A DNA stretch of 64,000 nt from DATIJC01 sp035479015 (GCA_035479015.1 DATIJC010000020.1:20189-84188), one strand, 5' to 3'; shown: positions 1 to 9,620, counted from the stretch's first letter. Numbers and translations are program-made. The notes: generated by a model not told the origin, from the sequence alone.

Positions 1-1283
1 ATCACTTCATCACGGCGCCTATCTGCAAAATCAATATCGATATCAGGGGTGGATTCACGCTCCGGATTCATGAAACGCTCAAATGGCAGCGCGTGAACAA
101 GTGGATCAATTGTCGTGATATTTAATGCAAATGAGAGCAGAGATCCGGCGGCAGATCCACGGCCCGGGCCCACGAATATGCCTTGAGATTTTGACCAGTT
201 CACAAAATCCTGCACAATCAAAAAGTACGTGAGGTAGCCTTTATCCTCAATCACTTTCATTTCATATTGGAGCCTCGCCGCCGCTGAAGCGGGATCAAAA
301 ATATTGTTAGGATTAGCAGTCGCTTTCTTCTTTTCAAATTCTTTTACGCCGGGATAGATTGAATCCAATCGCTCAAACGCAAGCTTGGCGACATAAGATG
401 ACACAGTTTCCCCTTCCGGAATATCAAATTTTGGGAAAATCACCCTGCCCAATGGGATTTGCAAATCACACTTATTGGCAATTTTTACAGTATTCTCTAG
501 AGCGTCCGGGTACTGTCCAAACTCTGCTTCCATTTCTTTGATGGTTTTGAGGTAAAAATCATTGGCTCCCATTTTCATGCGATCTGTATCTGAAATAAGC
601 TTACGTGTTTGAATACACAAAAGTGCGTCTTGTGCCCGCGCATCGTCTGGTGAAATGTAGTGAACATCGTTGGTAGCGACTAAGGGTATTCCTAGTTCTC
701 TGGACAACTTCACCATCTCTTCACGCATGTTTTCAACTTCTAGGATCTCCGGATGTGACTGTATCTCGATATAAAAATCACCTTCAAAAAGTTCATAGTA
801 TTTTCTCAGTTCTGCTTTTGCTTCATCGCGCTGATTATTCATGATGAGCTTGCTAAAGCGGCTAGCGAGACACCCACTGGTAGCGATAATTCCCTCATGG
901 TGTTTTTTAAGCAGATCAAAATCAAAACGGGGTTTATAGGAAAATCCATCCAAGTGTGCAAATGAGGTGAGCTTCATGAGGTTTTGGTACCCAGTAAAAT
1001 TTTTAGCGAGCAATAATATGTGAAATTGGTCGGCGCCCATTTTCGCTTGCTTCTCTCGCATGTCACCAGCTGACATGTAGCCTTCCATACCGACGATGGG
1101 TTTCATTTCCTTGGCGCGAAGCTTGTTATAGAAGTGAACCGCACCGTGCATGACACCGTGATCGGTTATAGCCAACGCATCCTGGCCGTCATCATGTGCG
1201 CGTGTTGCTAATTCTGGGATTTTTGACAGCCCATCTAGGAGTGAAAACTCTGTATGGACGTGCAGATGGACAAAAGAAGACAT
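1..1283 (-). CDS. dnaE: DNA polymerase III alpha subunit, 5' part only (runs off window)
   Basis: Replicative polymerase catalytic subunit. Only the N-terminal ~427 residues are inside the window and the reading frame is open to base 1. The protein starts with a PHP domain: HLHVHTEFS at residues 6-14, TDHG, GMEGYM and NDVHY motifs are all visible, so the PHP metal-binding residues look intact, unlike the degenerate PHP of E. coli DnaE. The visible end reaches the palm, where PDIDIDF (about residues 410-416) holds the catalytic aspartates, followed by ADRRRDE. The start ATG at 1281-1283 is preceded by TAGGATATCCCC, which could be either a weak Shine-Dalgarno (AGGA) or a -10-like box. It lies 38 nt after the long orphan gene. 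Family assignment is secure from motif order. Confidence 0.96.
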   Translation of the reverse strand, partial: MSSFVHLHVHTEFSLLDGLSKIPELATRAHDDGQDALAITDHGVMHGAVHFYNKLRAKEMKPIVGMEGYMSAGDMREKQAKMGADQFHILLLAKNFTGYQNLMKLTSFAHLDGFSYKPRFDFDLLKKHHEGIIATSGCLASRFSKLIMNNQRDEAKAELRKYYELFEGDFYIEIQSHPEILEVENMREEMVKLSRELGIPLVATNDVHYISPDDARAQDALLCIQTRKLISDTDRMKMGANDFYLKTIKEMEAEFGQYPDALENTVKIANKCDLQIPLGRVIFPKFDIPEGETVSSYVAKLAFERLDSIYPGVKEFEKKKATANPNNIFDPASAAARLQYEMKVIEDKGYLTYFLIVQDFVNWSKSQGIFVGPGRGSAAGSLLSFALNITTIDPLVHALPFERFMNPERESTPDIDIDFADRRRDEV

Positions 1284-1321
1284 GGGGATATCCTACGGCA
1301 AAACTTGAGAAAGATGAAGAG

Positions 1322-4321
1322 TTAGAGTGTTGCAAGTACGTAATCCTTCAAACCCTCATCTGAAACACTATTATAGAGCGCCAGCTTAATTGAAAATTTT
1401 TCACCAGGGTGGTTCTGCAACCAAAGGTTTGCTGCACTATCAACATCCACCTCATTTTTTATTCCATTTTTGAATTCAGTTTTGATCCAGGTTTCTGGAG
1501 TTATATCTTCATTTTCAAGACTTTCTTCCTCTGGGGTTAATTCTTCAGTCGCTTCTGTTTGAGGAGTAACACGCGGCATTACAATAGTTGGTTGACTCAC
1601 CTCACGCAAAACTTGCGTCGTGCTCTTTCCTTCGAAGGGAGGCATATGAAAGAACATTTTTACTTTATTCACTTCGGCATTATGCCGGATATCGTTGGGA
1701 TCTACAGCTGGTACTCTCCATCCGATTGCTTGTTCAGGAAATTGAAAAGCCTCACTAGCCTGGCTCTCATACACCGAATAAACCTCTGCAACCATCTCAG
1801 CTCTATTTGACTCAATTTTCCCTACATTTTCGATCAAGCGTGCTAAGTATCTAGGGGTATCAAGTAGTTCGGCAACAATCTTTGGTGAAACTTTCTTCTC
1901 TAATACAAGTTGAGCTATTACTTCTCTCAGTTTTTCCAGGGTATTTTTGAAATCGTCTTCTTGAAGCTTTCTATTAACTTTGACACCTTCTGACATTGCA
2001 TTAACTGATTCCATTATTTGCTCAGGCCAACTAGAATTTGCCACAAAAAGTGGCATGGTAAAAACTTTTTCAATCTTACTAAGTACTTCCGACGAATCAC
2101 CGCTCACCCCTTCCCCGAAGACCTGTATCGCATACTGGAGCGCTTCCGCTGGTGTTACTTCGACATCTTCTGGAATTAGACTGAGTGCACGTTCAAACTC
2201 CGGCTTATAACTTTCGTTGGATATGTTGAGATCAACTTGTTTCAACCGTACCACGTTGGCCTCAAAAGTTTCTTTTAATTCGTTGTCTTTTTCAGATTTC
2301 TTTTTCTTGTCTCCAATATGCCTAGCTTGATCCTGTGCGTATGAAACAGCTGACTCAATGGCGCTATAGAAATCGCTCAGAGGACTATTGAATAGTAAGC
2401 TCTCTTGTCCTTCAGGTATCCTTCCCTGTCCCATTGCCACTAAAAATAAACTTTGAGGATTATTGACAAGCAATAAACTAGACAATAAGCGTTGAGACCG
2501 CTCTTTGGATGTCTGCATATTCGCACGTGTCTTTTTAATCCTATTAAGTTCTTTTCTTTGTTCTCTGACTTTATCCTTCTTATCACTTTCTTTATTTTTG
2601 GACAACCATGTTTCAATCTTAGTGATCTCTCCTGTCAATCTTTGCACATCTTGTAAGTCGTCACTAAGTGACATTTCAATCAGTAATTGTGACGCTTCAA
2701 CTGCTTCCGCTATGTCCTCAAGCACATGGTTCACAACTTCATTAAATTCATCCTCCTTAGCAATTGCGTCCAAGAGCTTCGAGTATTGCTTCCTGCGCAG
2801 TTCTAACAACCTATCTGATAACTGTGATGTATATGTAGTTTTGGGATATGCTGCTTGATCAATTAAGTCGAATAACGCCTGATGTATTGAGTCCAAATCG
2901 TATGTTTTACCCCAGAGTAAGATTTTTCGTCCTCTGTCAGTCAGGCTTTCAGGCATTCCTGCAAGGAACATCTCGTTCTCTTGTTCGGATAATGGATGAT
3001 TTTGAATTTGAACCACCTCTGTAAAGAATGCGACTGAGTATGTTTCAACCATTGCGTTATCAAGATAACCCTCTAGTGCGCTTAGGTAATGCAGAAGTTC
3101 TACAGTGCGGCTGCCTAAACTCTCCAGTATCCTTTCGGCAGGAAGCCCAAGATGCTCTAAAATGTTGCTGATCCGTACTAATGCTTGGTCGGAATGGCCT
3201 TCAAGTTGGTTCGCTGCAAGTAGCTGTTGAATATCCTGGTGCAATATCTCATAGCTCTGTATCTGCAAACGGGCTCGGTCCGAAGCGTCGATTCGCTTTT
3301 TCTTGGTATTATTCTTTCTTGCATCAGTTTCCAACCTTTTCTCTTCAGTGACTAATAGTTCCTGGTAACCTTGCTGTAATTTTTTTACAAAAAGCACCTG
3401 GACATAGTTTTCAGGATAGCAGATGAACTCTTGGCAACGCTCTTCAACTAACCGCTCCTTTGTTGCCCGTTTTTCTTCGCGGGTTTGTCGGCGCTGTTCT
3501 CGAGCTGCTTGTTCTTGCGATACTAAATGGACATATTCTTCTGTAGATCCTCCCTCAGCGTGCATCACCCAAAACTTTCCAGGTACGTCTGTCGGCGCGT
3601 AGCGTGATCCTTCGTCGGCGAAAATTGAAGTGAACTCGGCAGTGGTCAAAGATTCAATGAGGTCGTCATTGCTCGCCCCAGGTTGAAAATTGTAACGGTC
3701 AATGCGCGCCGCACCATCAAATTCAGGGGTTTCAAAAAGCTTAGCTAGAGGCTGACCAGGTATATCCGCTTCCGCAGCCTCTGGTTCCGTTATTTCTTCT
3801 ACCTCACTATCTGTCACATCATCTTCGGGCTCAACATGATTTCCCTGTTCAGCGGGAAGTTCAATAATTTGTCCGAATATTCCCTCTCTACCACGCCAAG
3901 AATGTATAACATCAATTATTCTTGGATCAGAATTGACTTCCAAACGAGCGTCGGGCTCATTTTCCTCAACAAACGCATACAGAGAATCTAAGTTCCCCAA
4001 GATCTCAGACATTGTTCCATGCTTAAAAACAAGTTGCATTCCATCGTCCAAACTTTTCTGAAGAAAATCAAATGCCAGCTTCGTTTCCTCTCGTTTTAAT
4101 CTATCTTGCTCAGAAAGTGCTGTGGCCTGCTCAGGCACTTTTGGAATAGGTGGTAGTCTCTCTTCTCTAACTCCCTCAAAATCACCAGGGTTAGCGCGTG
4201 TGTCGTATGGGCGTGAGGAGGCCTCTCCCCTATCCGGTAAAGGTTGGAGTGGGACCATTCTACTTTTCTTAGATTTGGACGGTAACTGTTCAACCCCCAT
4301 ACCTTGGTCCTTACTGGCCAT
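1322..4321 (-). CDS. Large orphan helical protein, 999 aa
   Basis: No family recognised. The start is set at ATG 4319-4321 because AAAAGGAG sits 5 nt upstream; an upstream in-frame ATG at 4363 would overlap gatB by 53 nt, while this one overlaps by 11. The protein has no signal peptide or membrane segment. Residues ~1-60 are basic and proline-rich, ~170-210 very acidic, ~270-350 and ~540-640 highly charged and probably coiled coil (for example KKDKVREQRKELNRIKK), and the tail before the last ~60 residues is glutamate-rich. It looks like a cytoplasmic scaffold or filamentous protein. It is last in the gatC-gatA-gatB unit and translationally coupled to gatB. Function unknown. Confidence 0.8.
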   Translation of the reverse strand: MASKDQGMGVEQLPSKSKKSRMVPLQPLPDRGEASSRPYDTRANPGDFEGVREERLPPIPKVPEQATALSEQDRLKREETKLAFDFLQKSLDDGMQLVFKHGTMSEILGNLDSLYAFVEENEPDARLEVNSDPRIIDVIHSWRGREGIFGQIIELPAEQGNHVEPEDDVTDSEVEEITEPEAAEADIPGQPLAKLFETPEFDGAARIDRYNFQPGASNDDLIESLTTAEFTSIFADEGSRYAPTDVPGKFWVMHAEGGSTEEYVHLVSQEQAAREQRRQTREEKRATKERLVEERCQEFICYPENYVQVLFVKKLQQGYQELLVTEEKRLETDARKNNTKKKRIDASDRARLQIQSYEILHQDIQQLLAANQLEGHSDQALVRISNILEHLGLPAERILESLGSRTVELLHYLSALEGYLDNAMVETYSVAFFTEVVQIQNHPLSEQENEMFLAGMPESLTDRGRKILLWGKTYDLDSIHQALFDLIDQAAYPKTTYTSQLSDRLLELRRKQYSKLLDAIAKEDEFNEVVNHVLEDIAEAVEASQLLIEMSLSDDLQDVQRLTGEITKIETWLSKNKESDKKDKVREQRKELNRIKKTRANMQTSKERSQRLLSSLLLVNNPQSLFLVAMGQGRIPEGQESLLFNSPLSDFYSAIESAVSYAQDQARHIGDKKKKSEKDNELKETFEANVVRLKQVDLNISNESYKPEFERALSLIPEDVEVTPAEALQYAIQVFGEGVSGDSSEVLSKIEKVFTMPLFVANSSWPEQIMESVNAMSEGVKVNRKLQEDDFKNTLEKLREVIAQLVLEKKVSPKIVAELLDTPRYLARLIENVGKIESNRAEMVAEVYSVYESQASEAFQFPEQAIGWRVPAVDPNDIRHNAEVNKVKMFFHMPPFEGKSTTQVLREVSQPTIVMPRVTPQTEATEELTPEEESLENEDITPETWIKTEFKNGIKNEVDVDSAANLWLQNHPGEKFSIKLALYNSVSDEGLKDYVLATL

Positions 4322-5606
4322 GTAACTCCTTTTGGATCGATTCTTGCACTCTTTCTCTATCAACTCTGCCTGCTTTTTTAAATACCATGCCGATTATAAA
4401 CCCTAGCACCTGCTGTTTGCCAGCTTTATAATCACTGACAGCCTTTGGATTCTCAGAAAGCACTGTCGCAATCACCTGGGACAATTTACTATCATCCATT
4501 TGCACCGTACTTTCAAGAGCTGCCATCTGTTCCAGTAGTATTTCTTTTGTATCACCTGTTATTTTCCCATTCACCACCAAGTTAGCTACTCTTGCAGCAC
4601 TACCTCCCAATTCTTCCATAACAGCCACTAGTTTTGGATTTTTGGCAATAATTTTTGCATCTGATTCTTTCAGTCCAAGCTCTTGTAAATGAGCGACAGT
4701 TTCCTGTGGAAGCCGCGGTAGAGCAGACATGATCCCCTCAACAAACTCTTTTGTGAAGTGTAATGGCGGTAGGTCTGGATCTGGGAAATAGCGATAGTCT
4801 TCCGCGGACTCTTTACTTCGCTGGGCAAATGTTTCACCCTTGGATTCGTTCCACCCACGTGTTTCTTGTCTCGGCAATTCGCCTTTTCTCCGAATCTCTG
4901 ATTGTCTCACTGTCTCAAAAGCAATTGCTCGTTCTATGTATCTGAAAGAGTTTAAGTTTTTGACCTCTACTTTATATGGTGGTAAAGATTTATCAAAGGT
5001 TACGCTGATATTTGCTTCTAGGCGCATGGAACCCTTTTCCATGTCAGCGCTACTAACTTCTAGTGCTTTGATAATTTCAGCAATTTTTTTGGTATAGGCT
5101 TTGGCAGCCTCAGGAGAATGAATGTCAGGCTCACTAACTATCTCTACTAGTGGTACTCCAGAGCGGTTAAAGTCGATCAAGGATTCATTATTTTGATGAA
5201 GTAATTTCCCTGTATCTTCTTCCAAATGAACGCGAGTAATCCGTACTGGACCAAATTCAGTATCTACGCTACCTTCGTAGCACAGCGGCTGATCATACTG
5301 GCTGATTTGATAGCCCTTTGGGAGATCCGGGTAAAAATAATGTTTGCGGTCAAATTTAGAAAACAAATTGATCTTGCACCCGAGAGCTAATCCAATCTTA
5401 ATCGTCCACTCAATCGCCTTTTTATTCGCAACCGGTAGTGCTCCGGGCATCCCTAGACACACTGGACAGGTGTAGATGTTAGGTTCTGGTGCAAAAAACG
5501 GATCATTCTTGCAGCCACAAAACATCTTGCTCTTTGTCGCAAGTTCGACGTGAATCTCAATCCCCACAACTGGTGTAAATGTACTTATTTTATCCATGCG
5601 TTCCAT
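4311..5606 (-). CDS. gatB: Asp-tRNA(Asn)/Glu-tRNA(Gln) amidotransferase subunit B
   Basis: Binds mischarged tRNA and transfers ammonia to Glu-tRNA(Gln) or Asp-tRNA(Asn) as part of GatCAB. Visible hallmarks: VGIEIHVEL near the start, a zinc-knuckle pattern FCGC...YTCPVCLGMPG (residues ~29-53), FNRSGVPLVEIVSEPD, RLEANISV, VEVKNLNSFR and QETRGWNESKGET. A C-terminal YqeY-like helical tail is present; 431 aa is a little shorter than the usual ~475. The start overlaps the end of gatA by 22 nt; a second ATG nine bases further in is an equally good start. The order gatC-gatA-gatB implies glutaminyl- and/or asparaginyl-tRNA is made indirectly. Confidence 0.97.
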   Translation of the reverse strand: MERMDKISTFTPVVGIEIHVELATKSKMFCGCKNDPFFAPEPNIYTCPVCLGMPGALPVANKKAIEWTIKIGLALGCKINLFSKFDRKHYFYPDLPKGYQISQYDQPLCYEGSVDTEFGPVRITRVHLEEDTGKLLHQNNESLIDFNRSGVPLVEIVSEPDIHSPEAAKAYTKKIAEIIKALEVSSADMEKGSMRLEANISVTFDKSLPPYKVEVKNLNSFRYIERAIAFETVRQSEIRRKGELPRQETRGWNESKGETFAQRSKESAEDYRYFPDPDLPPLHFTKEFVEGIMSALPRLPQETVAHLQELGLKESDAKIIAKNPKLVAVMEELGGSAARVANLVVNGKITGDTKEILLEQMAALESTVQMDDSKLSQVIATVLSENPKAVSDYKAGKQQVLGFIIGMVFKKAGRVDRERVQESIQKELHGQ

Positions 5607-6961
5607 TCTGTCGCTTGTTCATACGCGTAGGCGGCCTGGATCATGCGCTCTTCTTGCCACATGGGGGCAACAATGTTCAAACCAAGATACAAATTCGTTT
5701 TCTGATCGTGATACATTGGCACGTTTATTCCAGGTAAACCAGAAATAGAACTCGGTTCTACCAACATATCCGCCAATTCTCCAAACATCGGGTTATCTCC
5801 GAGAGCGCCAATTTTTTGGGCAAACCCAGGCGATGTTGGTGAGATCAATAAATCGTATTTTTCAAACAGCTCGTTGTAGTTTTGAATGTACATTGAGCGA
5901 ACTTGTTGCGCCTTCACATAGTACTTATCTGAATATCCTTTTGAAAGTGTGAAGGTTCCCAGCATGATGCGTCGTCTGGCTTCTTCGCCAAAGAACGAAC
6001 GGTCATTGCCATAACGCACACCGTCATAGCGGGCTAAATTACTGCTCACTTCGCTGCGCTGTACCACTGTGTACACAGCAATCGCTAGATCCGGTTTCAT
6101 TGCCTTCGCAGTTTCTACTGTTGCGCCCAAGTTTTCAAATACTTTGCCGGCTTGCTGTAGCGCATTGGCAACTACTGTACCCTTAATTTTCTCATGTTCA
6201 CTATAGAGAAGTCCGATACGCAACCCTTTCACCCCTTTTTTTATCTCCTTTGTAAAATCAGGAACGGGCAGCTTGGAAGTGGTCCCATCATATTTATCAC
6301 TCCCAGCGATAATATTTAAAAGAATAGCCGTGTCATCTACTGTTTTTCCCATTGGCCCTGGGCTATCAAGTGACGAGCCCATCGCTACAACACCTGCACG
6401 GCTAACGCGTCCATACGTTGGCTTCAATCCGACGATCCCGCACCAACTAGCTGGTTGGCGTATAGATCCAGCCGTTTCTGAGCCAATGGCGGCGATACAT
6501 AAATCTGCGGCTACCGCTGCAGCGCTCCCGCCAGAAGAGCCCCCTGGCAAATACTCAAGATTTCGGGGGTTTTTAGTCGGACCAAAGTCGGATGTCTCTG
6601 TACTGCTCCCGTGCGCCCAAGCGTCCATATTGGTTTTACCAATGATTGCTGCACCAGCCTCTTTTAGTTTCTTCGTGACAGTTGACTCGTATGGTGGTTT
6701 AAAATTTTCTAAAACTTTCGAACTCGCAGTCGTTACTAATCCCTTAGTCAAAAAGTTATCTTTAATTGCCAACGGTGCTCCTAACAAACTATTTGGATTT
6801 TGGAGTTTGGATTTTGGATTTTTGTTCCTCGCTAAATATATGTTTAGTTTTGGATTCTCTTGGTCAATCGCTTCGTTAATTTCAGCCAGTACGTCGTCCG
6901 GCGAAATTTCTCTTGCTTTCACTTTATCCAAATACTGTTTTAAGGTTAAATTTCTTAGCAT
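5585..6961 (-). CDS. gatA: Asp-tRNA(Asn)/Glu-tRNA(Gln) amidotransferase subunit A
   Basis: Amidase-signature glutaminase subunit of GatCAB that releases ammonia from glutamine. The Ser-cisSer-Lys machinery is visible: Lys67 in LAIKDNF, the cis-Ser within GGSSGGS (140-146), and nucleophile Ser166 in GSETAGSIRQP. Length 458 aa is normal. Residues ~47-58 (KNPKSKLQNPNS), in the variable loop just before the catalytic lysine strand, are encoded by five tandem heptamers of CAAAATC type (6789-6823), an apparent repeat insertion. Starts 2 nt after gatC and overlaps gatB, so it is co-transcribed with both. Confidence 0.97.
   Translation of the reverse strand: MLRNLTLKQYLDKVKAREISPDDVLAEINEAIDQENPKLNIYLARNKNPKSKLQNPNSLLGAPLAIKDNFLTKGLVTTASSKVLENFKPPYESTVTKKLKEAGAAIIGKTNMDAWAHGSSTETSDFGPTKNPRNLEYLPGGSSGGSAAAVAADLCIAAIGSETAGSIRQPASWCGIVGLKPTYGRVSRAGVVAMGSSLDSPGPMGKTVDDTAILLNIIAGSDKYDGTTSKLPVPDFTKEIKKGVKGLRIGLLYSEHEKIKGTVVANALQQAGKVFENLGATVETAKAMKPDLAIAVYTVVQRSEVSSNLARYDGVRYGNDRSFFGEEARRRIMLGTFTLSKGYSDKYYVKAQQVRSMYIQNYNELFEKYDLLISPTSPGFAQKIGALGDNPMFGELADMLVEPSSISGLPGINVPMYHDQKTNLYLGLNIVAPMWQEERMIQAAYAYEQATEWNAWIK
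6789..6823 (-). repeat. Tandem heptamer repeat inside gatA
   Basis: Five consecutive 7-mers read on the minus strand: AAAAATC, CAAAATC, CAAACTC, CAAAATC, CAAATAG. The array is in frame with gatA and encodes residues ~47-58. It resembles the short tandemly repeated heptamers known from cyanobacterial genomes. Related arrays occur in other genes of this window. Confidence 0.8.
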
Positions 6962-6963
6962 AA

Positions 6964-7263
6964 CTACTCACCAATCAATTGCGGTACCACAAAATATCCA
7001 TCGTGTTTATTTGATGCATTACTCAGCGCTTCCTCCTGTGTAAACATGCGCTCCTCGTCTACCTCATCTTCTCGCAATACATTTTCCAAGCCAGTCACCT
7101 GATGTGTGGGCTCCACTCCGGATGTATCTACGTCCATGAGTTGGTCAACTACCTTGAGAGTCGTGACAAAACCCGAAGCTAATTTTTCCTCTTCAGCCTT
7201 CGTGACAGGTATGTTTGCGAGATTTGCAATGTGCGCGACAAGCTGCGCATTCATGACGGACAT
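6964..7263 (-). CDS. gatC: Asp-tRNA(Asn)/Glu-tRNA(Gln) amidotransferase subunit C
   Basis: Small structural subunit (99 aa) that wraps around GatA and stabilises GatAB. Pattern typical of the family: an N-terminal helix with VAHIANLANIPVTKAEEEKL, then MDVDTSGVEPTHQVTGLENVLREDEV. First gene of the gatCAB unit. No Shine-Dalgarno is visible; a TAGAAT box at 7273-7278 lies nine bases upstream of the ATG, so the transcript probably has a leader of only a few bases. That box overlaps the end of htpX (stop at 7276-7278). An in-frame ATG three codons in is an alternative start. Confidence 0.93.
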   Translation of the reverse strand: MSVMNAQLVAHIANLANIPVTKAEEEKLASGFVTTLKVVDQLMDVDTSGVEPTHQVTGLENVLREDEVDEERMFTQEEALSNASNKHDGYFVVPQLIGE

Positions 7264-7275
7264 ATGGGTTATATT

Positions 7276-8208
7276 CTACATCGATTTTAATCTTTTGATG
7301 CGGTCAGCAAGGGGTGGATGCGTAGAAAAAAGTCCAGAGAGAAATCCGACAGCACCATTGCCTTCAAACTTCATATTTGGGGTGTCCAAATGAAATGGGC
7401 TGTGAATATACAGATGTGCCGTGGCTTTGTTAGCAGCTTCAAGAGGTTCACGGTCAGCGCCAAGCTTGGCAAGGGCCGACGCTAGTCCTGGTGGATACTT
7501 AGTCAGAGCCGCTCCGGAAGCATCAGCTAAGTATTCGCGCTCTCTAGAGATAGCTAGCTGGATCAAGGTTGCGATAATTGGCGACAAAATAGCAAAGACA
7601 ATTCCCAGGACAAAGAAAATCATCTGTGAATCTCCACCTTCGCGGTTGTTACGCCGTTTGCCCCCGCCAAAATAGGTAATGCGCAAAAACCAGTCACCAA
7701 GCAACGCGACCAATCCCACTAGGATCGAAACGATAGACATCAAGCGCGTGTCATAGTTTCTTACATGTGATAGCTCGTGAGCGATCACACCTTCAAGTTC
7801 TGTACGATCAAGACGAGAGAGAATTCCTGTTGTTGCACACAAAGCTGCGTGTTGTGGATCACGACCCGTAGCGAATGCATTCATTGCGGTGTCGTCTATA
7901 ACATAGAGCTTTGGCATTGGTAAACCTGCTGCCAAGCATAAGTTTTCAGTGACTGTATAGAACATGAAGTCGTGTTTGCGGTCAGCAGGACGTGCGCCTG
8001 AGATACCCAAAACTATTTGATCGGAAAAGTAATAACTGCCCAAAGACGTAGCTCCAGCGATGACCAGCGCAAAGCCTGAAATAGAGAGCGGATCATACCC
8101 CAAGCCTTGGGCCATGACGTATGCGACAGCAACCACGAACACCACAAACAAGATCATGATGATCCAGCTTTTACGTTTGTTCTGGTCAACCGCCTGATAA
8201 AAATTCAT
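7276..8208 (-). CDS. htpX: HtpX-like M48 membrane zinc metalloprotease
   Basis: Membrane quality-control endopeptidase. Two N-terminal membrane segments (~14-33 and ~42-60), then the zinc motif HELSH at 144-148 and a probable third ligand Glu225 in SREREYLAD, with two more hydrophobic segments between (~156-175 and ~195-220). 310 aa, normal length. It follows the upstream orphan with TAATG (stop and start share one base), so the two are translationally coupled. lemA lies upstream on the same strand; LemA and HtpX are frequent neighbours in bacteria. Confidence 0.93.
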   Translation of the reverse strand: MNFYQAVDQNKRKSWIIMILFVVFVVAVAYVMAQGLGYDPLSISGFALVIAGATSLGSYYFSDQIVLGISGARPADRKHDFMFYTVTENLCLAAGLPMPKLYVIDDTAMNAFATGRDPQHAALCATTGILSRLDRTELEGVIAHELSHVRNYDTRLMSIVSILVGLVALLGDWFLRITYFGGGKRRNNREGGDSQMIFFVLGIVFAILSPIIATLIQLAISREREYLADASGAALTKYPPGLASALAKLGADREPLEAANKATAHLYIHSPFHLDTPNMKFEGNGAVGFLSGLFSTHPPLADRIKRLKSM

Positions 8209-8987
8209 TACTTCCTCTTTCGTTTGCCTTCTTCTTTTATTTTATCTCCTCGCATGAGCGGCTGTATACTTTGTTCATACTCAATAACAAAGTTGTCTAC
8301 CTGGTTGCCAGAGAACCCTATTCTTGTATATTTTCCACAAATGTAGAGCCCGTTAAGTACTTGCCGTCGCTGTCCACCTCTGATTATCCCTTGTTTAGGT
8401 ATTTCTGAAACACCATATTCCCTAGCAATCCACCAAACAAACTCTTGAATCAGATAGAAGCAATATCCAACTTCTGAAATCTGCTTTTCTCTCACCTCAA
8501 CGAGAACCTTAGACACGATTTTTTCATCATAAAAGTTTTGTTCATATGATATTTGGTGAACTATATCATCCGGGTCTCGAACTCTTCCTTCCTCACGATA
8601 TATTTGTTGATCCAGATAGAACTTCACCAACAGATCAATATATGTTCGAATTTCATTCAAGTGATCAACTACTTCCTGATCCCTTACTTCTTCACCTTCT
8701 GTATTTAACAATTCATATAGCGCAACAATATTCTCATACGTATCAGAAACTTTGTTGAAATGCTCGAGATAACTTAGAGCATTTCTAGTTACAATATCAG
8801 CACATAAATTGCGAAATTCAGAAAGATTCTCAAAACCAATTTGTTTTGCGTATGTTTGAAAGTGTAAATATTCATCAAGTATTCGCCCATAACGTGTGCC
8901 AGAGATGCTATCGCTATACAAAGTAGCAAGTTGCTCAATTGACGCGACACGTTGATCAAACTCAACTTTAGAAATATGGTTAGCCAT
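8208..8987 (-). CDS. Hypothetical protein, 259 aa
   Basis: No family recognised. Predicted soluble, mostly helical and acidic, with a strongly basic tail (KIKEEGKRKRK). Aromatic-rich stretch at ~180-195 (GYCFYLIQEFVWWIAREYG). No signal peptide or convincing membrane span. Sits between lemA and htpX and is coupled to htpX through a one-base stop/start overlap, so it is probably expressed with them. It could be an accessory factor for the LemA/HtpX pair, but nothing in the sequence shows this. Confidence 0.75.
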   Translation of the reverse strand: MANHISKVEFDQRVASIEQLATLYSDSISGTRYGRILDEYLHFQTYAKQIGFENLSEFRNLCADIVTRNALSYLEHFNKVSDTYENIVALYELLNTEGEEVRDQEVVDHLNEIRTYIDLLVKFYLDQQIYREEGRVRDPDDIVHQISYEQNFYDEKIVSKVLVEVREKQISEVGYCFYLIQEFVWWIAREYGVSEIPKQGIIRGGQRRQVLNGLYICGKYTRIGFSGNQVDNFVIEYEQSIQPLMRGDKIKEEGKRKRK

Positions 8988-9013
8988 GTCTACTCACTTA
9001 TTTCGCCATAAAT

Positions 9014-9592
9014 CTACAAACTGACCTTAACATCATGTGTTTCTTCTTCCGAAACTTCCACGTGCGCCCCAGTAGAAGGAGTTGCAATCCCGGGTTTCTT
9101 AATAAAACCAAAAACGCTGCCAAAAATATTGCCTGGGAAGGTAACAAGTGACTGGTTGTATTGCTGAGTCAAGTCAATCACAGAGCGCCTGGCATACATC
9201 AACTTATCTGCAGTATCGCGCAGCTCATTCATCAGATCACTGACAACCCTGTCAGCTTTAATCTCTGGGTTACTTTCAACAATGACCTGCAATTTGCTGG
9301 CCAAGCCGTTCATAGCGGATTCCACTTTATCCAAGGCCTTCCCACTCGTACCACCATCAGCAGCTTCCACCGCCTTACGGGCATCCGTCAAGCTCGCAAA
9401 AATTCCTTTTTCGTGCTTCATGTAACCTTTGACGCTGGCTTCAAGATTGGGAATGAGTGAAGCTTGGCGCTTCAGTTGGTTGCCGATCTCTTGGATTGCG
9501 GCATCGATGCGCGTCGACGTAGTCTGAAATGAGTTGTAAACACTGGCGATATAGAGCAGTGCGACGACAACAATAATGATTGGAATAAACAT
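9014..9592 (-). CDS. lemA: LemA family membrane protein
   Basis: LemA-type protein: one N-terminal membrane helix (FIPIIIVVVALLYIASVYN) followed by a long helical domain with the typical NQLKRQASLIPNLEASVKGY and YNQSLVTFPGNIFGSVFGF motifs. The start is placed at ATG 9590-9592 because AGGGGG lies a few bases upstream; an upstream in-frame ATG at 9625 gives a basic extension with no ribosome site. 192 aa. A TATAAT box on the minus strand at 9612-9617 is a plausible -10. The function of the family is not settled; genomic linkage with M48 proteases is common. Confidence 0.92.
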   Translation of the reverse strand: MFIPIIIVVVALLYIASVYNSFQTTSTRIDAAIQEIGNQLKRQASLIPNLEASVKGYMKHEKGIFASLTDARKAVEAADGGTSGKALDKVESAMNGLASKLQVIVESNPEIKADRVVSDLMNELRDTADKLMYARRSVIDLTQQYNQSLVTFPGNIFGSVFGFIKKPGIATPSTGAHVEVSEEETHDVKVSL

Positions 9593-9620
9593 AAAATACC
9601 CCCTGCATTTGATTATACGC

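Noticed and set aside
2505..2858. Plus-strand ORFs inside the long orphan gene and similar antisense ORFs elsewhere
   Set aside because: They lie wholly within well-supported genes in other frames and have no promoter, ribosome site or recognisable domain.
4322..4363. Longer N-terminus for the 999-aa orphan
   Set aside because: The upstream ATG overlaps gatB by 53 bases and has no ribosome site, while the inner ATG has AAAAGGAG at ideal spacing.
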